Source: Triparma columacea (Eukaryota; Sar; Bolidophyceae; Parmales; Triparmaceae). Taken from it: a stretch of 20,938 nucleotides of DNA. Both the position numbers and the translations under genes were made by a program. The notes under the pieces are model-generated. The model was not told the origin of the DNA. It saw only the letters and a list, made by a program, of their open reading frames with translations, and ran no database searches. Below, one piece after another: positions 1 through 8,722 of the stretch. Location of the stretch: NCBI GenBank assembly GCA_030267965.1, contig BRYA01000666.1, positions 7,400 through 28,337 on the forward strand, written 5' to 3'. Position 1 is the first letter of the stretch; each line of letters starts with the position of its first letter.

Positions 1-733
1 ATCTCATGGATCTCACACTCTTAAAGCTTTTGACTGTGCGAACATCAACTTCTGATTTTGTCTCTGTTGCTCTCTCCTCTGCCTTAAGAATTCCCACCAT
101 GGTGACTGCAGTTTGTCCAAACTCAAAGTCAGTGAAGCTGAGCTCCCCCTTAATGACACCACGTTTGACAGTCTTGGTCTTTATTGACGCTAGAATTTTG
201 ACTAGCATCGCAGTTGCCTCATTAGAAAGATCGTCCTCATCAAGGGGTGCCAACTCCATAATGTTCGTCGATTTGTCAGGCGATACAACTTTGATGTCAA
301 GGAGAAATTCGACGAACTTATTCCTGCTGCCGTAGTGCTGCCAGTAGACGAGTCTGTGAATGACTCCTTCCTTTTCGTCATACTCCTGGAGGGTCTTCCT
401 TCGGAAGTTGCCCTGCTCGCAATCGGTGAGGAGAAAGTCAATGATCTTGTCGCGCTCGTCGTGGACGACACTAGCGAGCTCCATAGCTTTCACGTCGACG
501 CCGGTAGAGTTGTCTATGAGGCCTTCAACGGCTCCTCGGTCATCCAGAAGCTTGACAAGTTTGACTTGTTCGGGGCCAAGAGCTGTGTAATCGATATCTA
601 CGGGACCGCGTATTGCGGAGGGTGTGTGATTGGGGCCTGAGGGGGGCTCGGAGGCGAAGGTGGTCTTGCCGGCGTCATTCACGACTCCCGCATCTGCTTC
701 AACCTCGCCCTCCATGACGATCTTGATTGGGTG
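1..733 (-). CDS. Unrecognised protein, N-terminal part, runs off left edge
   Basis: The minus strand is open from the ATG at 715 to the window edge, giving about 238 residues with no stop. I do not recognise the family. The visible protein starts MEGEVEADAG, then has a low-complexity linker (about residues 10-40). A mixed charged, probably helical region follows with stretches such as GPEQVKLVKLLDD, DERDKIIDFLL and RNKFVEFLLDIKVV. No signal peptide or membrane segment is visible. An excellent 3' splice site lies just upstream: branch-like CTAAC (minus of 747-751), then TTTTCAG ending at 734, so the exon begins at 733. No ATG able to open a longer frame was found on the minus strand from 734 to about 1400. 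I therefore infer that the intron lies in the 5' UTR and that 715 is the start codon. The intron donor is probably the GTACGT near 1033 or the GTGATC near 1017. The C-terminus lies outside the window, so function cannot be judged. Confidence 0.72.
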
Positions 734-1426
734 CTGAAAATCATGCGTTAGTGATGGACGTGCGTAAAAAAAAAGGTGGCGGAGTGGCGTTTATTGGGTG
801 AGTGAAGATAACGTAAATTGGCATATTCGTATAGTGCGTCATTATAGCGTGTTTTTATATTTTCCAAAATCACCCATTCCAAAGCCCAGAAACAGACAAC
901 AGAGAGAAAAGGCGTTGGGGCTCCTCGGAATTCCTCCTCCCTCCTCCTCCCTCCTCCTCCCTCCTTCCTCCCTCCCCTCGCCACTTCCCCCACTCTCTCC
1001 CCCCTCCCCCGATCACCCGCCTTCCAAACGTACCTCCTAACCACACGTCCCGTAGCCTCACTCCTTCAAGGTCCCAAGAAGTTGTCGACAAGGCCAGCCT
1101 CCGAGATGTCCTAGTTTTTAAATCCCTTGTCACCGCGTTTCGTCAATTATTTTGTGTTAAGATTGTTTTCAATTTCGTTGTTAGTATTATCCAACCGCTA
1201 ATAGTCGATAATCTCTCCTCACTGCGAGTTTAGCCAACTTAACACAATTTGCCTTAGTGTGGGCTTTCTTTTATAGGGGTAAATTACGATTTTTTACGAG
1301 AAGAGAGAAAGCTGGACGCGCATATAGCTTTCTGGGTAGTGGGAGCGCGGGGTGACGCGCGACGACGTAATACGCAATAATGTGAAAAAAGGTGGTTGAG
1401 TTTTCAGAAGCTTTAAAGTAACTTTA
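716..1426 (-). promoter_or_regulatory. 5' UTR intron and upstream region of the left-edge gene
   Basis: This 700-base stretch has no convincing gene. Its right end is the 3' end of the MFS gene (stop at 1427-1429). The part from 734 to about 1033 looks like an intron of the left-edge gene read on the minus strand. It has a G/A-rich 5' half (the CTCCTCC repeats at 929-1010 on the plus strand), an AT-rich middle, the CTAAC motif at 747-751 and a TTTTCAG acceptor at 734. The rest, about 1034-1426, should hold the 5' UTR and promoter. It is AT-rich around 1140-1300 and has a GACGTAA motif near 1363. ORFs of 80-98 codons here are low-complexity products of the CTC repeats and are not genes. Confidence 0.45.
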
Positions 1427-3421
1427 TTAGATATCAACGATGACGATTTTGTCGGCATCCCCCCCTTGCTTCCCTCCCTTTCTCTCCTCCTCCTCGCTCT
1501 CGTAGCCCTCCTTTAGCAATCCCCTCGTGTCCACCTCATCAGCATTCCCGCAGCCCCCACCTTTCCCGTAAACCTTCTCTATCTTGATCCTATCGGGTTC
1601 GCTGATGTCTGAAATGTAAATCCCCACCGCCGCCAGCAGGCCGCAAGCCGTTATAAAGAACCCCGGGGCCACGCTACCGACTGCGACGAGGCTCGTCGAT
1701 ATGACAGGGCTCGTCCCTCCCATGATGCACTGGGCTATGTTGTACCCTATGCTCATGCTCGTCAGCCTGGCCTCGGGGGGGAAGCTCTCGACCATCCAGG
1801 CAGTCATGGGGCCGCCGAAGATACTAAGGCATATGCCAAACATTGTCTGGGCGAGGAAAGCAACGTAAGGGTCCTTATACCTGTCGATTAGCCACAGGCT
1901 CAGCGGTGCCATAAACGCAGAAAGGATGCTGAGACAAAGGAGGAAGTGGAGATGGGGAGGAGGGGGTGGAGTTTAAGGGGAAGGAGAAAGGGAAGGGTTA
2001 AGATTGCGTACGAGTTGAACGTGTACACGCAGCTAAGTATACGAGAGCGCTTGTCAAATTTGACTTGACAAGCCCCCCCCGTGCTTATGCTTTGTTGTTT
2101 CCTCCTCTCCCTTCCCTCACCTGCCGACGAGCATGAGCGGTCTCCTGCCAAAGGTGTCGCTGAGGCTCCCGCCAATCGAGAAGAATATGCACACCCCAAC
2201 GAAGAGCGCGCAGGCGTTGACCGCGAAGGCGTGCTCGATGGGCGGTTCGAGGATGTCGTTCATGTAGGTGGCGCCCCAGACGAAGAAGACGTAGAAGCCG
2301 GAGGACCAGAGGGAACCGACCATGCCGACGGAGAGGGTAGCACGGAGGTTCGTGGTTATAGCCTCGCGGATTGGGTTCTTCTTGGGGGGGGTAGGGGAAA
2401 TTTCTGCAACGCGAGCGCGTGCGGCGGCATTGCGTTTGAGTTTTAGAAATGTAATAGTTGTGTCATCATCGTCATTCATTCATCCTCACCTTGTCCTGTG
2501 CTAGACTCGCTCATGGTTCCCGTTCCCCCTCCGTGGGCATCCTTCGCGGGTTCCTCCCCTCCTCCGATCTCCTCCTCCTCCTCATAGTACTTGAGGTAGA
2601 ACCCGAAGCCCGCCACAAGGATGCCCGAAAGGAATGGCACCCTCCATCCCCAGCTGTGAAGCTGTTCGTCGGTTAGAGTGTCCATCATGACCTCCCCGAT
2701 GATCCCCCCCAGGAGCGTTCCGAAGTTGGCGGTCGCGAATACAAAGCTCCCGTAGAGTCCGTGCTTGCTGGCGTCCTTTTGGGATTCTATTGTGAAGACC
2801 GCAGAGGCCATGAGCTGGCCTCCGACTGACATGCCCTGGAGAAGGCGAGTTATGCAGAGGAGGACGATTGACCAGTACCCAATGAGGGAGTAAGGAGGTA
2901 AGCAGCCCATTAGGAAGGTAGGGCCGGCCATAAGGAAGATGCTGAGGATCGCAGAGAAAGGGGGGGTGTAAGGGGGAAAGGGGGGTTTGGAAAAGGGGGG
3001 TTTGAGGAGAAAAGGGGGGGGGTGAGGAGGAAGGAGATAAATGTAGGTAGAAAAGTTTTGCCGTTCACAGATTCGAAGTACCCACCCTCTCCCTCCCTCT
3101 CCCTCCCTCTTCCTCCCTCTTCCTCCCTCCCTCTTACCTTAGCTCTAATGCCCTCTTCCTTCCATATGTATCCCCAATATATCCCATTAAAATTCCCCCA
3201 ATAGGCCTAGCCATAAAGGCACCACCGAAGACTGCGAAACTCTCCAACAGTGCAGCATTGCCCTCCTGGTCTGGCGGGAAGAAGACATCACCTAAGATCT
3301 TAGAGAAGTATCCGAAGACAGCAAAGTCGTACCACTCAAGAATGTTGCCAGCAAGACCAGCAATTGTGCGAGCTAGGGAAGGTGGGGGGGCATTGGGTCC
3401 ATGAACTGCTCCAAGTGTCAT
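1427..3421 (-). CDS. MFS metabolite:H+ symporter-type transporter (4 exons)
   Basis: Exons on the minus strand are 3421-3138, 2941-2490, 2403-2121 and 1928-1427, joining to 507 codons (506 aa), the normal size for a 12-helix MFS carrier. Introns of 196, 86 and 192 nt begin GTAAG, GTGAG and GTGAG and end CAG; phases agree at all junctions. The N-terminus carries the GN-ILEWYDFAVFGY signature of the MHS subfamily (relatives of bacterial ProP, KgtP and ShiA). MFS motif A follows in loop 2-3 (GYIGDTYGRKRAL) and is repeated in the second half (GGSLSDTFGRRP). The central loop between helices 6 and 7 is acidic and Gly-rich (residues about 220-260), and the C-terminal tail is hydrophilic and Gly/Glu-rich. 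It should be a plasma or organelle membrane H+-coupled symporter for a small organic anion or zwitterion; the substrate cannot be read from sequence. It lies head-to-head with the VWA gene. An AATAAA on the minus strand overlaps the stop (1423-1428). Confidence 0.92.
2050..2072. repeat. Nested inverted repeat inside MFS intron 3
   Basis: CTTGTCAA (2050-2057) is followed by a 7-base loop and its exact reverse complement TTGACAAG (2065-2072). An overlapping 12-base perfect palindrome, GTCAAATTTGAC, spans 2053-2064. The element sits inside the 192-nt intron 3 of the MFS gene, between its purine-rich and pyrimidine-rich halves. It could be a small RNA hairpin at the apex of a folded intron, or the end of an old insertion. 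No direct flanking duplication was seen. Confidence 0.6.
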
Positions 3422-4128
3422 TTTAGATGTATGAGAGATTGTAGGAGAGGATGTAGGAGAGGATGTTTACAAGTCTTCTCCCGGACGAAATCTGTTAGGT
3501 GGCTTGAATTCTGTCTATGAGACGTATATGATATTATAGTGACTATTTATTGATAATATTCACTATATTATGTCTCGTGGTTACTCTAAAAATCTAAATA
3601 ACGAGATATTGGGGAAAAGACCCTGCCCTCAACAAAACTAAGATTCACCCTCGGTCGCGAGCGAGGGCTGGACCCAACCCCAAGGAAACTGTTTCAAATA
3701 TTGCTGTGTTACTCCTTTTGTCGATCACTGAACAAGTCTTGCGCCAAGATATCGTCCTAGCACACGTAGTAGTAAAAAAACCTCGTCATCACTAGCATAA
3801 ACCAATTATTCAGTACAAAAACGCCCCTCTTCCCTGTCAACTCTCTCCTCAGACGTCTTACGCCAGACGCTATTTCCGCCCTGAACTCGCACACGCTTAC
3901 ATCCAACTTTTAGCTCGTTAATCATCAGGTCTTACCTATTTGAACAAACCCTCACAGTGTGGGATCTTTCCCCAGTCTTGCTTCGCTTGCAGGGCAAAAT
4001 ACAACATAAATAGTAAGTCCATTAAAACGTGAGATTCGAGCCGATACCTCACCCACCAGCATTTATCGCCCTGAACTTACCCCTCTATTCAAACCTTCTT
4101 CCTCTCTTCGTCTTAGAATCCAACAAAT
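3422..4128. promoter_or_regulatory. Shared head-to-head promoter region, MFS / VWA genes
   Basis: These 707 bases separate the MFS start (minus) from the VWA start (plus) and hold no supported gene. The MFS-proximal part (3520-3600) is AT-rich. A short perfect stem, CCCTCG (3648-3653) and CGAGGG (3662-3667), encloses GTCGCGAG and is the only evident symmetrical element. The 200 bases before the VWA start are pyrimidine-rich, consistent with a 5' UTR. The VWA start context is AACAAATATGACC, with A at -3. No clear TATA box was seen for either gene. Confidence 0.45.
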
Positions 4129-5667
4129 ATGACCACTCCCCCCGACAGTCTTGCATCGAAACTTCAGTCCACTACTATGGACTCTGATGACTTTATCCAC
4201 GTTCCTCAGCCTCCTCCTAGCTCTCCTACCGAGGCGACTCCCCCGCCTGTCCCTACCCTGACGCTCAAACTGCGTCAGAAGAACGCAGTTGTTGGGTTGA
4301 ACTCGACCTCTCCATCCTCGACTCAGTATGTAGCAACTGTTACTGCGTCCTCCTTGGTTACCGAGGAGGCCCGGTCGCCCGTAGATATTTCTGTCGCTCT
4401 TGACGTGTCAGGGTCGATGTCAGGGTCTAAGCTGGACCTTTGTAAGAAGACCCTCCGTGTCTTGATTTCTGAACTAAAGGCCACGGACAGACTCTCACTC
4501 TGCACGTTCTCGGACGACGCTAAAGAGGTGTTCCCGTTGACTGCCCTGACGCAGGCGGCGAAGGAGGACCTTGTTCGCAAAGTTGGCCTGATCCGCACTA
4601 CCGGTTGCACCAACATCTCCGGCGGTCTAGGTATGTCTGTATCCTCCCTTCTCTCCTCTCCTCCGACCTCCTCCTCCCCCACGGTTCGCTCCGTCCTCCT
4701 CCTCACCGACGGCCACGCGAATCGCGGTATCTCTGAGCCTGACGCTCTGCTCAGTCTTGTGAAGGGTATGATTCCTTCGAACGATAACATTTCCATCAAC
4801 ACGTTCGGGTACGGCTCAGATCACAATGCCGATCTCCTCAAGGGCATCTCTGAGGCCACGAAGAACCAGGGGAGCTACTATTTCGTAGAGAGCGAGGACA
4901 ACGTCAGCAGCGCCTTCGGGGACTGCCTTGGCGGGTTGATGAGCGTTGCTGCTCAGAATATCAAGCTCACGATCATGGTTGACAAGTCGGATGAGGAGGG
5001 GAAGCTCTCGTTCGACATCGCGCACCCGTCGGCGCAGGGGGGGGGGGACGATAGGACGAAGACGCTGATGCTCGGCGATGTGTTTGCCGAGGAGGTCAAG
5101 GACTTCATCGTGAACGTTACTTACTCAACTTCTGTCACGAGCGAGGTAGTTGTCTCTGCCAAGTTGAATTACCTTGATATTACGAGGTGTGAGCTCGTGG
5201 AATCGCCAGAGTCGCAGATCAGCACGAGCTTCGTCGAGGGCACCGCCGAGATGAGTGAGACTGACAAATACGTCCTCCTGCAAGGTTTAAGAGTCAAGGT
5301 TTACGAAACCCTTGAGGCTGCAAACAACAGGGCCAAGAGCAGCGGAGAGGTTGAGGCAGCGAGGAAGATGATCACCGACCTGCTCGCTGCCATCAAAGCG
5401 GACACAGATAGCTTGACCCTGTCAGAGGAAGAGCGCCGAAGCGTGAGCATGTACGAGGCTGATTTGAGGGATGCACTGTCTTCGATGGTATCCTACGACA
5501 GCTACCAGAGGACGGGGAGCAAGTTCATGATGAAGAAGATGCAGTCCCACGCCTTTCAGAGGTGCAACGAGAGTGACGAGATGACGGCGAACGCTTACAG
5601 GGGGAGCAGCAAGATGGCGTACGCGAGTAGAATGAAGGGGAAGATGGGGAGCATGTTCGGGAAATAG
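4129..5667 (+). CDS. von Willebrand factor A domain protein, intronless
   Basis: A single exon encodes 512 aa. Residues 1-45 are Pro/Ser/Thr-rich and disordered. Residues 84-275 are a VWA domain with a complete MIDAS metal site: DVSGSMSG at 92-99 gives D92, S94 and S96; T161 lies in GCTNISGGL; D194 lies in LLLTDGHANRG. Such domains bind a divalent cation and a protein ligand. The section after the VWA (about 275-370) is beta-rich. The C-terminal 140 residues are helical and resemble the Vwaint-type tail common in protist and plant (WAV3-like) VWA proteins, though no RING finger is present. There is no signal peptide or membrane segment, so it is probably cytosolic. A second in-frame ATG at codon 17 could also serve as the start. 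An 11-G run (5037-5047) lies in the coding region and could attract sequencing error. The gene converges on the small minus-strand gene 100 bases downstream. Confidence 0.92.
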   Translation: MTTPPDSLASKLQSTTMDSDDFIHVPQPPPSSPTEATPPPVPTLTLKLRQKNAVVGLNSTSPSSTQYVATVTASSLVTEEARSPVDISVALDVSGSMSGSKLDLCKKTLRVLISELKATDRLSLCTFSDDAKEVFPLTALTQAAKEDLVRKVGLIRTTGCTNISGGLGMSVSSLLSSPPTSSSPTVRSVLLLTDGHANRGISEPDALLSLVKGMIPSNDNISINTFGYGSDHNADLLKGISEATKNQGSYYFVESEDNVSSAFGDCLGGLMSVAAQNIKLTIMVDKSDEEGKLSFDIAHPSAQGGGDDRTKTLMLGDVFAEEVKDFIVNVTYSTSVTSEVVVSAKLNYLDITRCELVESPESQISTSFVEGTAEMSETDKYVLLQGLRVKVYETLEAANNRAKSSGEVEAARKMITDLLAAIKADTDSLTLSEEERRSVSMYEADLRDALSSMVSYDSYQRTGSKFMMKKMQSHAFQRCNESDEMTANAYRGSSKMAYASRMKGKMGSMFGK

Positions 5668-5767
5668 TTCGGAGGCTTTCCTAGAGAAGGATTTATGAAC
5701 AGTTCAAACGCGATGAGAGAGTTAGAAAGAGCCAACCAACTGTTTCAACATGAAAAGCAACCACCTT

Positions 5768-6379
5768 CTATTTGTCCTTAAAGACCCCCCCTACTCCTAA
5801 CGGCGCCGCCCTATGTAATCTTAGGTATGCCTCCACCGTGCTCAACATTTCCTCCGCCCCATCCCCCCCCACGCCCCCACCCCCCCCCACCTCCCCCCCC
5901 CCCCGCTTGCCCTCCTCGATTATTACATCGGTGAGAAACTTGTCGAGCTCGGTTGTGTAGCCTTCGACCCAACCTGGGGTTCTTAAAGCCACGGAAAGAG
6001 CAGAACGGGCCCTTACGTAACGCCAATCATTCTTTCCATTTGGGTACATATCACTCGCCCTCCGCAATCCAGCCCTGTAAACACCTTTCACGCCACCTTT
6101 CTCCCCAACAGTCTTTCTAACCGTATGTATTGTCCCGTATTTAACCACGTAGTAGGGAATCCACCGCTTGCTGTACTTTATCAAAATCTTGGACGACCAC
6201 TTGAGGAAGATAGTGGATGATTTCTTGAACCCTAGCATTGCGAGACCTCCAAGAAGCGGAGGGAGTGGCATTATGGGGTTATTATGGCGACGTGGGTGAA
6301 TATTCTTGTTTGAGATGATTTGATAATTTACAACTGAACTTGGAAGGAAAAATTGGGGAAAAAGCTCAGAAATTTTCAT
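5768..6379 (-). CDS. Small uncharacterised protein, possibly LYR-motif-like
   Basis: The open frame is 203 codons from the ATG at 6379. A later ATG at 6271 (codon 37, IMPLPPLLGG) is a plausible start, because 6379 lies only 18 bases from the stop of the upstream thioesterase and would leave almost no 5' UTR; that start gives 167 aa. The N-terminal part is basic and hydrophobic with few acidic residues (FKKSSTIFLKWSSKILIKYSKR), which could be a mitochondrial presequence. Around residues 98-130 is VYRAGLRRASDMYP followed by RYVRARSALSVALRTP. The spacing and character recall the LYR (complex 1 LYR) domain, but the leading Leu and trailing Phe are not canonical. A poly-Gly linker coded by long C runs (5870-5904 on the plus strand) separates it from a C-terminal helix. 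I infer a small mitochondrial assembly factor only tentatively. Confidence 0.6.
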   Translation of the reverse strand: MKISELFPQFFLPSSVVNYQIISNKNIHPRRHNNPIMPLPPLLGGLAMLGFKKSSTIFLKWSSKILIKYSKRWIPYYVVKYGTIHTVRKTVGEKGGVKGVYRAGLRRASDMYPNGKNDWRYVRARSALSVALRTPGWVEGYTTELDKFLTDVIIEEGKRGGGEVGGGGGVGGDGAEEMLSTVEAYLRLHRAAPLGVGGVFKDK

Positions 6380-6397
6380 AGGATCTGGTCTTACTAT

Positions 6398-8542
6398 TCA
6401 CACACTCCCCCCGACCTCATGGTCCTTCTTCGTATTGCTCGTTTCCATAGTTAAGATGCCACAAAGCTTGGCAAGGCTGCCGACGATCACCTTGATGTAG
6501 GGGCTTTCCTGTCCCTTGTTGTTGGCCCCCACCATCTCTTGTCCAATCTTGTCAAGCTGGATCACATAGTCGAAACTGCGTATGAGCAAGGGGGTGATCA
6601 GTAAGACTTTATGCTGAAATATATAGGAACAATAGTATAGAAATAGGATACACACAACTTTAACCGGCCCGTCTCACCTCGTCTGTTCGACCTCCTCATA
6701 TCTCCCCAGCCCATCGTCCATTACCCATGGGGTCAAAATAAAGCCAGAGGGGAAGACCTCGCCCCTCGTGTGGGTATCTCTCGGGGGGACCTTCTGGTGG
6801 ACGACGCTCCTGCTCGCTATTATGTACCTATGGTCGTCGCTGCTCCAAGTTCTGAGCAAGCAGAAGTCTTTGTCTTTCTTGTCCTTCTTCGATGATCCGA
6901 GCTCCTTATACGACGCCCAGATTATGTCGTTGTGTTCATCTATATTTTCCTTGTTCTCATACTCAGCTACAGCCAAGTCCCACTTCTTCCTCATGTCGAT
7001 CCCCATGACAGCCTTAAACATTGAGTCGAGGGGGCACGTGACGACACCGCTGATCCTAATCGTCATGAGGCCCAGGCCCCAGGTATCCTTGGTGATCTCC
7101 ATCCTGATTTGGAATGGGTTAGGGCTGAGCGAGATTGGAATGCTCTCCCACGAAAGTTCGAACGAGTTGTTCACCTTCAGGAGGCCAAAAATATTTGCAA
7201 TGCTGATCTCCTTGGACATTTCGTCGGTCCAAGTCCAAGCAAGCCCGTCAGACTTGCCCCCGGAGCCAGAAAGTTTCTTTCTCTCCATCCTGAGCTTCCT
7301 ACGCGCGAGGGCCCGCATGTGCTGCTGCTTCTGGATTTCATTCCCTGCCTTGATCTTGGGTATGGCCGTGGGCCCTCCGTTGCTCTTGGCCTTGGCGATT
7401 ACCGTGAGGTATCCGGTGTTGATGTGCCTCGATTGGCCCCCAAGGGCTTGTGCCTCTACTCTTACCCCTACCTCCATGGTCGTTCCAAAGGCGCGATTAA
7501 CTTGCGCAAGGAAGGTGATCCTGTCTCCAACTTTGGACGGCCCAAGGAAGCTGAAGGCATCCACTGCAATGGTGACGACAGAAAATGTTCCCATGAGTGA
7601 ACCAAAGTGACAGTGTTTGGTCGCACACACGACGGCGGCATCGTCCATCCACGACATTATGTTGCCTCCGAAAGTATTTCCCATGTGGTTTGCGTCAGAA
7701 GGGAGGACGACTTTAGTCATAGTGAGGGCACTCTCGGACATGGTCCTTTCCAATGACTCGATGCTACTGTCATCAGCTGTGCCGGTAAAGACGGCGTCAC
7801 GCAGCATTACTGAGAGGCGCTTCTTCTTCCCATCCCAAGGGGTCGGCGTCATGCTTGACTCGCTCATGCCGGCGCTGCCACGCCTGCCGAGCGAATCCGA
7901 GTTGTTTTGCTCCCCGTCCAAGATTTCTTTTATCATGTCCTTCTTCTTGAACCTCATCGCCCTTCTCTCCTTTGCCATTATGTAGTTGTCCCTCTCGGAC
8001 TCCGTCTCAGGGATGATTTTTGGGACCTTACACTTCTTTCCGTGGTGGTCGAGAGACACGAAGGTGAAGTAGGCCTTACAATGAGTGTTTGAAGAGGACT
8101 TCTCCGCCATGCTCTGCACAAGTACACCAACTTCCATGCTCGTGTTGAAGGCGTTATTGACCCTGGCGCTGATCTCCAAGACATCTCCGAGCTTTGCCGG
8201 CATATCAAACGTCAGATCGTCCATCGACAGAGTTACAGATGAAAGCATCCCGTGCTTCTCGGCGCTTAGACACGCGCATATGTCCATCCAACGCAACAAG
8301 CAGCCCGCCCTCACGTTTCCTTGGGCATCACAGTTCTCCTGGTTAATCACTTCGAAGAAATGCACCATTGACTCTGATACCCCCTTCGGCTCCATGGAGC
8401 GGTTGGAAACTTTAGCAAACCCTTCTAACTTGTCCCCGGATGAGCGCCTGGAGATCTTCTTCGGGGTCATGTCAATATATCCTTCGCCATTATCTCCGGA
8501 GGAAGATTTCGCTGATGATGGAAGGCCACACAAGTTCCCCAT
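6398..8542 (-). CDS. Double-hotdog + START acyl-CoA thioesterase (ACOT11/12-like), 2 exons
   Basis: Exon 1 is 8542-6678 and exon 2 is 6575-6398, giving 681 codons (680 aa). The 102-nt intron starts GTGAGA and ends ACGCAG; a nearer acceptor at TTTCAG would bring an early stop, so the distal one is used. Residues about 50-205 form a first hotdog domain (NVRAGCLLRWMDICACLSAEK). Residues about 260-430 form a second with MGNTFGGNIMSWMDDAAVVC, the usual acyl-CoA thioesterase signature. Residues about 450-670 form a START lipid-binding domain. This is the order in animal ACOT11/ACOT12, which hydrolyse acyl-CoA to fatty acid and CoA. The frame extends upstream only to a GTG; the first ATG gives MGNLCGLPSSAKSSS, a good N-myristoylation site (Gly2) with Cys5 available for palmitoylation, so membrane attachment is likely (inferred). 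Serine-rich, basic linkers separate the domains. It is head-to-head with the WD40 gene, 180 bases away. Confidence 0.94.
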
Positions 8543-8722
8543 GATGTGCACGCAAATGTTTGCTTGAGTTGGAGAGTTTGAGGTATGGAGGGGGTGAGTA
8601 AACGGTCCTAGCGTAGTTTTGTCTCGCTTGTGTAGAATCTCACATTAAATATCCGCAATCCGAAAATTCGGAGAAAAGGGAAAAAAGAGAAAAGGAAGGG
8701 AAAGGTAAAGAAAGGTTGCTGT
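8543..8722. promoter_or_regulatory. Compact divergent promoter, thioesterase / WD40 gene
   Basis: Only 180 bases separate the two start codons, so both 5' UTRs and promoters share this interval. It contains a purine-only tract from about 8670 to 8715 on the plus strand, and a small stem TCCGAA-AA-TTCGGA near 8660-8673. No TATA box is evident. Co-regulation of the two genes is possible but not shown. Confidence 0.45.

Noticed and set aside
748..1133. Overlapping frames over the CTCCTCC tract
   Set aside because: Low-complexity translations on both strands; the region has intron features and no conserved domain.
6604..6615. Nearer acceptor TTTCAG for the thioesterase intron
   Set aside because: Joining there to the GTGAG donor puts exon 2 into a frame with an immediate stop; the ACGCAG at 6576 keeps the START domain strand SFDYVIQLD in frame.
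6768..7610. Plus-strand 280-codon frame over the thioesterase
   Set aside because: It lies opposite hotdog and START sequence with recognisable motifs on the minus strand and has none of its own.
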